Shown piece by piece: positions 1 through 6,484 of a DNA stretch of 11,815 nt. Numbering within the stretch: the stretch's first letter is position 1; each line of letters starts with the position of its first letter. Source of the DNA: Pseudomonadota bacterium (GTDB lineage Bacteria > Pseudomonadota > Alphaproteobacteria > Acetobacterales > Acetobacteraceae); the NCBI GenBank assembly GCA_021819535.1, contig JAKAQU010000050.1:1-11815 (forward strand). Direction: 5' to 3'. The position numbers and the translations under genes are program-made. The notes under the pieces are model-generated. The model had not been told where the DNA came from, made no database searches, and worked only from the letters and a program-made list of their open reading frames with translations.

Positions 1-1
1 G

Positions 2-208
2 ATCATCGGCATGATCCCGATGTCGCTCGGCCTCGGCGATGGCGGCGAACAGAACGCCCCGCTCGGCCGCGCCGTCGTCGGCGGATTGCTCTTCGCCACC
101 GTCTCGACGCTGCTCTTCGTCCCCACCGTCTTCGCCATCCTCCACCGCAAGGACAACGCCGACGCGCCCGATACAAATGACGCCGCAAGCCCCACCCCGC
201 AGCACTGA
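2..208 (+). CDS. RND-type efflux transporter permease, C-terminal fragment
   Basis: This is the last 68 residues of an inner-membrane proton-driven efflux permease; the rest lies upstream of the window. The frame is open from base 2 and ends at TGA 206-208. The visible part contains the conserved run G-M-I-P-M-S-L-G-L-G followed by GGEQNAPLGRAVVGGLL, which is characteristic of the last repeat of HAE-1/AcrB-like RND pumps. It continues with the final transmembrane helix ending in FVPTVFAILH, and then a short polar cytoplasmic tail (RKDNADAPDTNDAASPTPQH). The glycine-rich GGEQNAPLGRA stretch is what I rely on. Substrate (drug or metal) cannot be told from this tail. A pump of this kind normally works with a periplasmic adaptor and an outer-membrane channel, probably encoded upstream. 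No clear terminator follows the stop. Confidence 0.9.
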   Translation: MIGMIPMSLGLGDGGEQNAPLGRAVVGGLLFATVSTLLFVPTVFAILHRKDNADAPDTNDAASPTPQH

Positions 209-262
209 TCGCAACCGCACAGACCCGGCCCAAACCACGCGGCTGGCAACGCCGGGGTGGAA

Positions 263-289
263 TTGGCAGCCTGCGATCAGGCGCATAAT
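263..289 (+). promoter_or_regulatory. Possible sigma70-type promoter for the exported hydrolase
   Basis: TTGGCA (263-268) and CATAAT (284-289) resemble -35 and -10 boxes. The 15-base spacer is shorter than the usual 16-18, so support is weak. The site is well placed, about 28 bases before the chosen start at 317. Just downstream, CCATCG-C-CGATGG (295-307) is a perfect 6+6 inverted repeat that overlaps the ribosome-binding site region. It could be an operator or a small hairpin, or chance in GC-rich DNA. Confidence 0.25.
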
Positions 290-316
290 GTCTGCCATCG
301 CCGATGGAGGGGTTGC

Positions 317-2353
317 ATGCGCCGGGTTTCGATGTCTCTTCTACTGTTTTTCCTCACGCTCCTCGATGCCTTTGCCCCGCATTCGGCAGAGGCGCGCATT
401 CTTCGCCTGGAGCTGACATCGGTCGAAGCGCCCGCGTTCGGCGGCGCCAGTTTCGGCGCAAGCGGGCAATATGAGCGCATCACCGGCATCGCGCACGGCG
501 AGATCGATCCCGCCGACCCCGCCAATGCCGGCATCCAGGATCTCGCCCTCGCCCCGCGCGCGCCGGACGGCAAGATCGCCTATGCCACGCCATTCGTCAT
601 TCTGATGCCGATCGAGGCCGATCACGGCAACCATGTCCTGCTCTACGACGTCGCCAATCGCGGCCGGCCTTTGGCACCGGGAATTTACGATCGCGGCGGC
701 AATGCGTCGGCGATCGGCGACGGGTTTCTGGAGCGCCAGGGATTCACCCTGGTGTGGAGCGGCTGGCAGGGCGATTTGCCGCCCGATAACCCGTTTGCCT
801 TTCCCGCCCCCATCGCCCATCGCGCCAATGGCGCGGTGATCACCGGCAAAGTGCGCAAGGATTTCGAACTATTTTCCCCGCGAGCTTCGCTCGATCTCGG
901 TGATACCGATCTCGGCCACGGCATCGCCTACCCCGCCGCCGACCTCGCCGCGCCCGATGCCGTGCTCACCGAGCGCGTGCATCAGGACGATCCGCCGCAC
1001 ATCGTGCCGCGCGAGGATTGGGCGCTCGCCGATTGCAAGGAAACCCCGTTTCCCGGCCGGCCGAGCCCGACCCATCTTTGCCGCCGCGGCGGATTCGATA
1101 CCAACCATATCTATGAATTCACCTACACCGCGCGCGATCCTCGTGTCCTTGGGCTCGGTTTTGCCGCAACCCGCGATCTCATCGCCTTTCTTCGCCATCG
1201 GACTTCCGATGAGAACGGCATCGTCAATCCGCTCGCCGGGCGCATCCGCACGACGATCGCCCATGGCACCTCGCAAAGCGGTCGTTTCCTGCGGAGCTTC
1301 CTCGATCTCGGCTTCAACGCCGCCCCCGATGGCGGGCGCGTGTTCGATGGCATGGTGGTCCATATCGCCGCCGTGCGCCTTGCCCTCAATCAGCGTTTCG
1401 CGCAGCCGAGCGCGGCCTCGATGCAGCATGAAGAGCATCTCGCGCCGACCCAGGATTTTCCCTTCACCTGGGGCAGGAGCCGCGACCCCTTGAGCCAGGC
1501 CCGCGCCGGCATTCTCGATGCGTGTGAAAAAACCCGCACCTGCCCTGAGATTTTTCAAGCCCTGAGTTCGATCGAATACTGGAACAGCCGCGCCGCGCTC
1601 GACACCACCGACGGCGCCGGACACGATCTCGTGCCCCCGGATAACGTCCATGTCTATCATTTCGCCGGCACCCAGCACGTGCTCGGGCTCAATGCCGGGC
1701 CGTGCCAATACGCGCAGAATCCGAATTCCTATGTCGAGCCGATGCGCGCCCTTCTGCTCCGTCTCGTTGCCCTCCTCGATGAAAAAAAGCCGCCGCCGGC
1801 CAGTCGCTATCCGCGCATCAAAGACAACACCCTGGTCGAGCCGGCGGAGGCCGCGCGCATTTTCCCGCGCCTCCCCGGCGCCGTCTTCACCGGCCTTGCC
1901 AACAACATGCCGGTGATGGATCGCGGGGCGGCGTTCGACCCGAGGCGCGAATCCGGCATCCTCGCCGAGCCGCCGGCTGCGAAAAGCAGCGCGCTTTACG
2001 ATGTCCGCGTGCCAGCCATCGATGGTGACGGCAATGAGACGGATGGCGTGCGTTCGGTGGCCCTTCAGGCCCCGCTCGGCACCTATACCGGCTGGAATCG
2101 CCGCAAGGCGGGTTTCGCCGAGGGCGATCTCTGCTATCTCGTCGGCAGCTTCTTCCCCTTTGCCCGCACCCGCGCCGAACGCGAGGCGAACGGCGATCCC
2201 CGCCCGTCGCTCGAAGAGCGCTATGGCACGCATGAGGGCTATGTCGCCGCCGTGCAGGCCGCGGCCACGCGGCTGAACGCGGAGGGGTTCCTGCTTCCCG
2301 AAGACGCCGCCCGTCTCCGCGCCGAAGCGGAGGCGAGCGGTGTTTTGCGCTGA
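317..2353 (+). CDS. Exported alpha/beta hydrolase domain protein (Abhydrolase_10 type)
   Basis: This is a large (678 aa) predicted exported hydrolase of unknown substrate. I start it at ATG 317 because GGAGGGG (307-312) is correctly spaced and the product then begins with a clean signal peptide (MRRVSMSLLLFFLTLL...SAEA, cut near residue 26). An in-frame ATG at 257 would bury that signal. After the signal, LRLELTSVEAPAFGG and the DVANRGRP segment match the pattern of the family annotated as alpha/beta hydrolase domain-containing protein (PF20091). The nucleophile elbow is GTSQSGRFLRSF, with Ser319 the likely nucleophile in a G-x-S-x-S/G context. Several cysteines (DCKETPFPG...THLC; ACEKTRTCPE) could form disulfides, which fits a periplasmic location. 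The C-terminal third (YTGWNRRKAGFAEGDLCYL) is also family-typical. The acid and His of the triad were not assigned. Members are often called esterases, but the reaction here is not shown by sequence. Confidence 0.85.
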   Translation: MRRVSMSLLLFFLTLLDAFAPHSAEARILRLELTSVEAPAFGGASFGASGQYERITGIAHGEIDPADPANAGIQDLALAPRAPDGKIAYATPFVILMPIEADHGNHVLLYDVANRGRPLAPGIYDRGGNASAIGDGFLERQGFTLVWSGWQGDLPPDNPFAFPAPIAHRANGAVITGKVRKDFELFSPRASLDLGDTDLGHGIAYPAADLAAPDAVLTERVHQDDPPHIVPREDWALADCKETPFPGRPSPTHLCRRGGFDTNHIYEFTYTARDPRVLGLGFAATRDLIAFLRHRTSDENGIVNPLAGRIRTTIAHGTSQSGRFLRSFLDLGFNAAPDGGRVFDGMVVHIAAVRLALNQRFAQPSAASMQHEEHLAPTQDFPFTWGRSRDPLSQARAGILDACEKTRTCPEIFQALSSIEYWNSRAALDTTDGAGHDLVPPDNVHVYHFAGTQHVLGLNAGPCQYAQNPNSYVEPMRALLLRLVALLDEKKPPPASRYPRIKDNTLVEPAEAARIFPRLPGAVFTGLANNMPVMDRGAAFDPRRESGILAEPPAAKSSALYDVRVPAIDGDGNETDGVRSVALQAPLGTYTGWNRRKAGFAEGDLCYLVGSFFPFARTRAEREANGDPRPSLEERYGTHEGYVAAVQAAATRLNAEGFLLPEDAARLRAEAEASGVLR

Positions 2354-2364
2354 GGACGCGTCAA

Positions 2365-2409
2365 GGCAGGGGCTTTGCCCCTGCCCCCCACCAAAGGCAA
2401 TGCCTTTGG
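2365..2409. repeat. Double-hairpin intergenic repeat (REP-like)
   Basis: Two perfect inverted repeats sit back to back in the 84-base gap between the hydrolase and the haem-propeller gene. The first is GGCAGGGGC (2365-2373), loop TTT, GCCCCTGCC (2377-2385). The second is CCAAAGGCA (2391-2399), A, TGCCTTTGG (2401-2409), probably folding as a 7-bp stem with a CAATG loop. No T-run follows either stem, so this is not a classical rho-independent terminator, although it could slow polymerase or protect RNA ends. The layout resembles dispersed intergenic repeats I recall from Acetobacteraceae and related GC-rich Alphaproteobacteria. The copy number in this genome cannot be seen here. Confidence 0.7.
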
Positions 2410-2437
2410 AACCCTTTCCGAAAAATCGAGAGAGCCG

Positions 2438-3661
2438 ATGAGACGAATGCCCGCCCTTCTCCTGCCGATCCTGGCGCTGACCGCGGTGCCGGCGCTGGCC
2501 GCACCGTCGCTTCCGCCAGGACCGGCGGCGGCGACCGTGCAATCGGTCTGCACAGTCTGCCATGATCTCAATCGTATCGTCGAAGGCGGGCGTTCGCGGC
2601 GCGAATGGGAGACGACGCTGCATATGATGGTCAATGCCGGAGCTCCCTTGCCTTCCGATCAATTCGCCCCGGTGCTCGATTATCTCGCGACGCATTTCCC
2701 CGAGCGCGCGCTGCCCCCGGCGCGGGTGATCGAGGGCACGGTTGCGATCGCCATCCGAGAATGGGAAGTGCCGACGCCGGGCGCCCGCCCGCATGACCCG
2801 CTCGCGGCGCGCGACGGGTCGATCTGGTACACCGGCCAGATGGCGAGCCTTCTCGGCCGCTTTGATCCCGAACGCGGGAAATTCCACGAATTCCCGACCG
2901 GTGCTGCGCTCGCCGGCCCGCACGGGCTGGCCGAGGACGGGAACGGCGCGATCTGGTTCACCGCCAATTTTTCCAGCGCCATCGGCAAGCTCGACCCGGC
3001 GAGCGGACAATTCACCCGCTACCCCCTCCCCGATCCCGCCGCGCGCGACCCGCATACGCCGGTTTTCGACCGGCAAGGCATTCTCTGGTTCACCGTCCAG
3101 GGCGGCAATCGGATCGGCCGGCTCGACCCTGCGACCGGCGCGATCCGCCTGGTTGCGCCCCCGACGCCAGACGCCCATCCCTACGGGATGGCGATCGGTG
3201 CCGATGGCGCGCCCTATTTCGTCGATTTCGGCGCGAACAAGCTCGGCCGTGTCGATCCTCAGACGATGGCGATCCGCGAATACATCCTGCCCCACCCGGA
3301 AAGCCGCCCGCGGCGCCTCGCCATCGGTGACGATGGCATCATCTGGTACACCGATTTTCCGCGCGGCATGCTCGGCCGGTTCGACCCCAAAAGCGGCAGC
3401 TTCTCGGAGTTCTCCTCCCCCTCCGGCCCCCGCTCCGAGCCCTATGGCATCACCATCGCCAAGGGTGCGGTCTGGTATAGCGAATCCGGCGTGCGGCCCA
3501 ACACGCTGGTCCGCTTCGATCCGCGCGCGGCGCGGTTTCAGAGTTGGGAAATCCTTCCTTCCGGCGGCGGTGTCGTGCGCAACATGATGGCAACGGCGGC
3601 AGGCGACATCGTCATGGCCGAAAGCGGTGTCAACCGCATCGCGCTGGTCGAGGTGAAATAG
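2438..3661 (+). CDS. Exported c-type haem / Vgb-like beta-propeller fusion protein
   Basis: This is a 407-aa exported protein. I start at ATG 2438: it gives a signal peptide (MRRMPALLLPILALTAVPALAA, cut near residue 22) and follows a purine-rich AGAGAG. The open frame continues upstream, but only through the hairpin repeat. Residues 38-42 are CTVCH, a CxxCH covalent haem site. The following 50 residues (EWETTLHMMVNAG, then VLDYLATHFPE) look like a minimal cytochrome c or the haem-binding domain of quinohaemoprotein amine dehydrogenases. From about residue 102 there are seven repeats of the pattern PxG-(I/M/L)-A-x-x-x-DG-x-IW(F/Y)T...GR(F/L)DP, the signature of virginiamycin B lyase-like (streptogramin lyase/SMP-30-like) propellers. 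Databases may label it Vgb, but antibiotic cleavage is not implied: this group is widespread, and the haem domain suggests a redox or ligand-binding role in the periplasm. Its partner and substrate are unknown. The exported hydrolase upstream may share a transcript. Confidence 0.85.
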   Translation: MRRMPALLLPILALTAVPALAAPSLPPGPAAATVQSVCTVCHDLNRIVEGGRSRREWETTLHMMVNAGAPLPSDQFAPVLDYLATHFPERALPPARVIEGTVAIAIREWEVPTPGARPHDPLAARDGSIWYTGQMASLLGRFDPERGKFHEFPTGAALAGPHGLAEDGNGAIWFTANFSSAIGKLDPASGQFTRYPLPDPAARDPHTPVFDRQGILWFTVQGGNRIGRLDPATGAIRLVAPPTPDAHPYGMAIGADGAPYFVDFGANKLGRVDPQTMAIREYILPHPESRPRRLAIGDDGIIWYTDFPRGMLGRFDPKSGSFSEFSSPSGPRSEPYGITIAKGAVWYSESGVRPNTLVRFDPRAARFQSWEILPSGGGVVRNMMATAAGDIVMAESGVNRIALVEVK

Positions 3662-3734
3662 CCACCCCCGCTTGACCGCCCCGCCCGCCGATGGCACCAC
3701 CTGAGCCGGTCATACGGAAAGGCTTGGCGCGAGC

Positions 3735-4637
3735 ATGCAGGAAGGTTCCGACCGGGTCGGCGCGGCGCAGGAGCAGGCGCGGATTCTCGCCCATGCGCTG
3801 CCCTTTCTCCGCCGCTATGCCGGGGCGACGATCGTCGTCAAATATGGCGGCCATGCCATGGGCGAGGAGGCGCTGGCGCGGCAGTTCGGCCGCGACATCG
3901 CCCTCCTCAAACAGGTCGGCGTCAATCCCGTCGTCATCCATGGCGGCGGGCCGCAGATCAACGCCATGCTGAAGCGGCTCGCCATCCAGTCGACCTTCAT
4001 CGACGGCCTCAGGGTCACCGATGCGGCGATGGTCGAGGTGGTCGAAATGGTGCTCGCGGGGACGGTGAACAAACAGGTCGCGGGGCTGATCAACGCCGCC
4101 GGCGCGCTCGCGGTCGGCATCTCGGGCAAGGATGGCGGCCTGATCCGGGCGCGCAAGCTCACCCGTACCAGGCGCGACCCGGAGAGCCATATCGAGCGGG
4201 CGCTCGATCTCGGCTTCGTCGGCGAGCCGGAGCGGATCGATGTCCGCGTCATCCACGCGCTGACCGGCGCCGGGCTGATCCCGGTGATCGCCCCGGTCGG
4301 GGTCGGCGCCGATGGCGCGACCTACAACATCAACGCCGATACCGCCGCCGGCGCCATCGCCGCCGCCCTCGGCGCGACAAGGCTTCTGATGCTGACCGAC
4401 GTCCCCGGCGTGCTCGATGCCGAGAAACAGACGATCCCGGAGCTGACCGTCGCCGAGGTCGAGGCCGCGATCGCCGATGGGCGGATCACCGGCGGCATGA
4501 TCCCGAAAGTGGAAACCTGCGCCGCCGCGGTTCAGGGGGGTGTGCAGGGCGCGGTGATCCTCGACGGCCGCGTCCCCCACGCCGCCCTGCTCGAACTCTT
4601 CACCGAAGGCGGCGTCGGCACCCTGGTCAAGCGGTAG
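3735..4637 (+). CDS. argB: Acetylglutamate kinase
   Basis: ArgB phosphorylates N-acetyl-L-glutamate with ATP, the second step of arginine synthesis in the cytoplasm. The 300-aa length is usual. Diagnostic segments in order are VVKYGGHAM (Lys36, phosphate-binding), the glycine loop HGGGPQI (residues 69-75), GLRVTD (91-96), VGISGKDGGLI (127-137), the nucleotide-site region LLMLTDVPGVLD, and GGMIPKVETCAAAVQGGV near the C-terminus. An N-terminal helix (EQARILAHALPFLRRYAG) precedes the kinase core. In this family such a helix goes with hexameric, arginine-inhibited enzymes, so feedback control is likely but inferred. The start at ATG 3735 follows GGAAAGG (3716-3722), a slightly distant ribosome-binding site. 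The 73-base gap upstream shows no convincing promoter. No other arginine gene is present, and the left neighbours are unrelated. The truncated insertion sequence begins just after the stop. Confidence 0.97.
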   Translation: MQEGSDRVGAAQEQARILAHALPFLRRYAGATIVVKYGGHAMGEEALARQFGRDIALLKQVGVNPVVIHGGGPQINAMLKRLAIQSTFIDGLRVTDAAMVEVVEMVLAGTVNKQVAGLINAAGALAVGISGKDGGLIRARKLTRTRRDPESHIERALDLGFVGEPERIDVRVIHALTGAGLIPVIAPVGVGADGATYNINADTAAGAIAAALGATRLLMLTDVPGVLDAEKQTIPELTVAEVEAAIADGRITGGMIPKVETCAAAVQGGVQGAVILDGRVPHAALLELFTEGGVGTLVKR

Positions 4638-4655
4638 TGGTGCTGGGGTTTGCTC

Positions 4656-4848
4656 CCGGGGTTTGATTCTGAACCGGCCCGATCAACGCAAACTCCGCTT
4701 CCGACATATCGCTTGAATAGCGAGCCCGAATGCCATCATACTTCGCCCGATCGGCCTCGTTCCAAGGCATCGCGAACCTCCCCAAATCGTCGCAAACCCA
4801 AGGAATCAAGAGCCGCAAGGCCGGTCAACCGAATTTTAGGTCAGGCTC
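4656..4848 (-). mobile_element. Truncated IS5-family-like insertion sequence, 5' end only
   Basis: Read on the - strand, this stretch starts with GAGCCTGACCTAAAATTCGG at 4848. It is followed by a short leader, a good ribosome-binding site (GGGGAGG; CCTCCCC on + at 4777-4783) and the ATG of a transposase at 4770. The base triplet TTA (4849-4851) directly outside the end fits the TNA target duplication of the IS1031-type subgroup of IS5. The body of the element is missing. Near the argB side, GATTCTGAACCGGCC (about 4668-4682) has partial resemblance to the inner part of the right end (ATTCGGTTGACCGGCC), which hints that the other terminus may survive after an internal deletion. I cannot find a matching TNA duplication there, so the left boundary given is approximate. 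Confidence 0.6.
4675..4770 (-). pseudogene. N-terminal remnant of an IS5-type transposase
   Basis: About 32 residues remain, starting MPWNEADRAKYDGIRARYSS (ATG at 4770-4768) and continuing DMSEAEFALIGP. The Y-x-S-D-(L/M)-(S/T)-(D/E)-A-E-(W/F)-A-L-I pattern is the well-known N-terminus of IS5-family transposases, where it precedes the DNA-binding part. After GP the expected P-rich linker and the DDE catalytic domain are absent. The open frame instead runs through VQNQTPGANPSTTTA to a stop at 4627-4629, inside the end of argB on the other strand. The fragment cannot encode an active transposase. It keeps an intact ribosome-binding site, so a short peptide could still be made, but no function is expected. 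Confidence 0.7.
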
Positions 4849-4851
4849 TTA

Positions 4852-5021
4852 GAGGGAGTGGTCGTGAAAGTAAAAAATAGTTCTTTTTTGCAAAAAAAGA
4901 ACCAAAAAACTTCTATTCGTTGGGCGGTTCCTATGGCACTGCCCGCCCTGAGAGAGCCGAGTGAAAGTCTATTTGCTTCTTTTTGTTTGGGGAAAGAGGG
5001 GTTTTTTCGAGGATATGCTTG
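4852..5021. other. AT-rich intergenic segment upstream of rfbC
   Basis: No gene is supported in these 170 bases. Base composition is clearly different from the flanking coding DNA, with long A and T runs. It holds a 10-bp hairpin (4880-4902), a GGGCGG...CCGCCC inverted pair (4922-4927 and 4943-4948, 15-base loop), and a second T-rich block (4963-4985) that resembles the reverse complement of 4891-4914. Near its 3' end, GAGGA (5009-5013) is the ribosome-binding site of rfbC. A promoter for rfbC must lie here or further upstream if the gene is not read from argB, but I see no -35/-10 pair good enough to call. Confidence 0.6.
4880..4902. repeat. AT-rich hairpin, possible terminator for - strand reads
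   Basis: GTTCTTTTTT (4880-4889) and AAAAAAGAAC (4893-4902) form a perfect 10-bp stem with a three-base loop. On the - strand the stem is followed by TATTTTTTAC, so it has the outline of a rho-independent terminator in that direction, although the stem is weak because it is nearly all A-T. On the + strand it is followed by CAAAAAACTT, which does not fit a terminator. The sequence resembles AT-rich repeats I recall from Acetobacteraceae intergenic regions. That resemblance is from memory and unverified. Confidence 0.45.
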
Positions 5022-5594
5022 ATGGAAATTAAACGTCTCGCCATCCCCGATGTCATTCTGCTGACGCCGCCGCGCTTTGCCGATACGCGAGGGTTTTTCT
5101 CCGAAACCTTCAATGCCGCGCGCTGGCGCGAAGCCGGCGTCGCGCCCGATCTCATTCAGGACAATCATAGTTTTTCGGCCGCCCCCTTCACCATTCGCGG
5201 CCTTCATTGCCAGATCGCGCCCCATGTCCAGGGCAAGCTCGTGCGCTGTGCGCGCGGGGCGATTTTCGATGTCGCGGTCGATCTCCGGGTCGGCTCGCCG
5301 AGCTATGGCCGCCATGTGAGCGCCGTGCTCAGCGCCGAAAACTGGCGCCAGCTCTGGGTGCCGGGCGGGTTTCTGCACGGGTTCTGCACGTTGGAGCCCG
5401 AAACCGAGGTGATCTACAAAGTCTCCGCCCCCTATGACCGCGCCGCCGAGCGGGGCGTGATCTGGAACGATCCCGATCTCGCCATCCCCTGGCCGGCATC
5501 GGCGCAAGACGTGGTGCTCTCCGACAAGGATCGGGTGCTGCCGCCTCTCGCCGAGGTCGCGCCATGGTTCACCGCTCGCGGGGAGGGGGGATGA
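5022..5594 (+). CDS. rfbC: dTDP-4-dehydrorhamnose 3,5-epimerase
   Basis: RfbC (RmlC) converts dTDP-4-keto-6-deoxy-D-glucose to dTDP-4-keto-L-rhamnose, the third step of dTDP-L-rhamnose synthesis in the cytoplasm. The protein is 190 aa, within the usual 180-200, and is a single cupin domain. Recognisable parts are FADTRGFFSETFN (residues 19-31), QDNHSFS, the catalytic-His motif RGLHCQ (His62), GKLVRC (Lys72), DVAVDLR (83-89), LWVPGGFLHGF (111-121), the tyrosines of VIYKVSAPYD (Tyr132, Tyr138) and the late LSDKD (Asp168 or Asp170). Position 63 is Cys where Phe or Tyr is common. The start is ATG 5022, eight bases after GAGGA. An ATG at 5015 in another frame meets a stop within six codons. The stop overlaps the start of rfbD (ATGA, 5591-5594), so the two are probably translationally coupled. 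Confidence 0.95.
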   Translation: MEIKRLAIPDVILLTPPRFADTRGFFSETFNAARWREAGVAPDLIQDNHSFSAAPFTIRGLHCQIAPHVQGKLVRCARGAIFDVAVDLRVGSPSYGRHVSAVLSAENWRQLWVPGGFLHGFCTLEPETEVIYKVSAPYDRAAERGVIWNDPDLAIPWPASAQDVVLSDKDRVLPPLAEVAPWFTARGEGG

Positions 5595-6478
5595 CGGCGC
5601 CGCTCCTGATCACCGGCGGCAGCGGGCAGTTGGCGCAGGCGCTGGCCGCCGTCGCCGCCGGGCGTGGCCTGGCTGCGCGCTGCGTCGGGCGGCCGGAATG
5701 CGATTTCGACCGGCCGGAGACCATTGACGCTGTTTTCGCCGCAACCGCGCCGCGTCTCGTCATCAATGCCGCCGCCTATACCGCCGTCGATGCCGCCGAA
5801 GACGATGAAGCGGCCGCCTTTCGCGCCAATCGCGATGGCCCGGCGCGGCTTGCAGCGCTGGCGGCCGGGGCCGGCATTCCGCTGATCCACCTCTCCACCG
5901 ATTACGTATTCGACGGCAACAAGGGTGCGCCCTATCTCGAAACCGATCCCGCCGCACCCACCGGCGTCTATGGCGCGAGCAAGCGCGCCGGCGAGGAAGC
6001 GGTGCTGGCGAGCGGGGCGCGGGCGCTCATTCTGCGCACCGCTTGGGTCTATTCCGCGCGCGGGCGGAATTTCGTCCGCACCATGCTCGCCGCCGGCCGG
6101 GCCGGGCGGGCGTTGCGCGTCGTCGCCGATCAGCGCGGCACGCCGACAGCGGCCGAGGATCTGGCCGAATTGCTGCTCGATCTCGTGGCCAAGGTCGATG
6201 CCGGGGCGGCGGAAGGGCATTGGGGCATCTATCATGCCGCCGGCAGCGGCGAGGCGAGCTGGTTCGCGTTCGCCGAGGCGATTTTCGCCGAGGCGGCACG
6301 GTTTGGCGTCCCGGTCCCGCCGATCGCCGCGATCACCACCGCCGATTGGCCGACCCGCGCCCGCCGCCCGGCCGATTCGCGGCTCGATTGCGGCAAGCTT
6401 TTCCGCGTCTTTGGCCTCGCACTGCCGCCCTGGCGCGAGAGCCTCGCGCGGGTCGTCGCAGCACTTTGCGCCGCCTGA
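5591..6478 (+). CDS. rfbD: dTDP-4-dehydrorhamnose reductase
   Basis: RfbD (RmlD) reduces dTDP-4-keto-L-rhamnose with NAD(P)H to dTDP-L-rhamnose, the donor used by rhamnosyltransferases. The 295-aa protein is an extended short-chain dehydrogenase. The cofactor loop is ITGGSGQLA (residues 7-15), followed by VINAAAYTAVDAAE (58-70), LSTDYVFDGNKGAPY (101-115) and the catalytic Y-x-x-x-K as YGASK (Tyr127, Lys131), with Thr103 as the likely third member. The C-terminal substrate part includes RTAWVYSARGRNFVRTML and ends with RPADSRLDCGKLFRVFGL. ATG 5591 overlaps the rfbC stop. A start at 5564 would lie inside rfbC and is unlikely. The glycosyltransferase gene begins six bases after the stop. rfbA and rfbB, needed for the first two steps, are not in this window. 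Confidence 0.95.
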   Translation: MTAPLLITGGSGQLAQALAAVAAGRGLAARCVGRPECDFDRPETIDAVFAATAPRLVINAAAYTAVDAAEDDEAAAFRANRDGPARLAALAAGAGIPLIHLSTDYVFDGNKGAPYLETDPAAPTGVYGASKRAGEEAVLASGARALILRTAWVYSARGRNFVRTMLAAGRAGRALRVVADQRGTPTAAEDLAELLLDLVAKVDAGAAEGHWGIYHAAGSGEASWFAFAEAIFAEAARFGVPVPPIAAITTADWPTRARRPADSRLDCGKLFRVFGLALPPWRESLARVVAALCAA

Positions 6479-6484
6479 TCGCGC

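Noticed and set aside
257..316. Upstream ATG start for the exported hydrolase
   Set aside because: It has no good ribosome-binding site and would place 20 polar residues before an evident signal peptide.
2365..2385. GC-rich hairpin considered as a rho-independent terminator of the hydrolase gene
   Set aside because: No T-run follows the stem, and a second hairpin follows directly, so a repeat element fits better.
2438..3661. Reading the propeller gene as a streptogramin resistance gene (vgb)
   Set aside because: The propeller family is broad, and the added haem domain and signal peptide argue for another role. No resistance context is present.
3672..3677. TTGACC upstream of argB considered as a -35 box
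   Set aside because: No -10-like hexamer at a suitable distance; the nearest candidate is more than 30 bases away.
869..3700. 943-codon open frame on the - strand opposite the exported hydrolase and the haem-propeller gene
   Set aside because: It is the antisense shadow of two well-supported genes in GC-rich DNA. Its translation is rich in Arg, Gly and Ala with no recognisable domain and spans the intergenic repeat.
4836..5507. 223-codon - strand frame across the AT-rich spacer and rfbC
   Set aside because: Mostly the shadow of rfbC, and its end runs through homopolymer tracts. No family resemblance.
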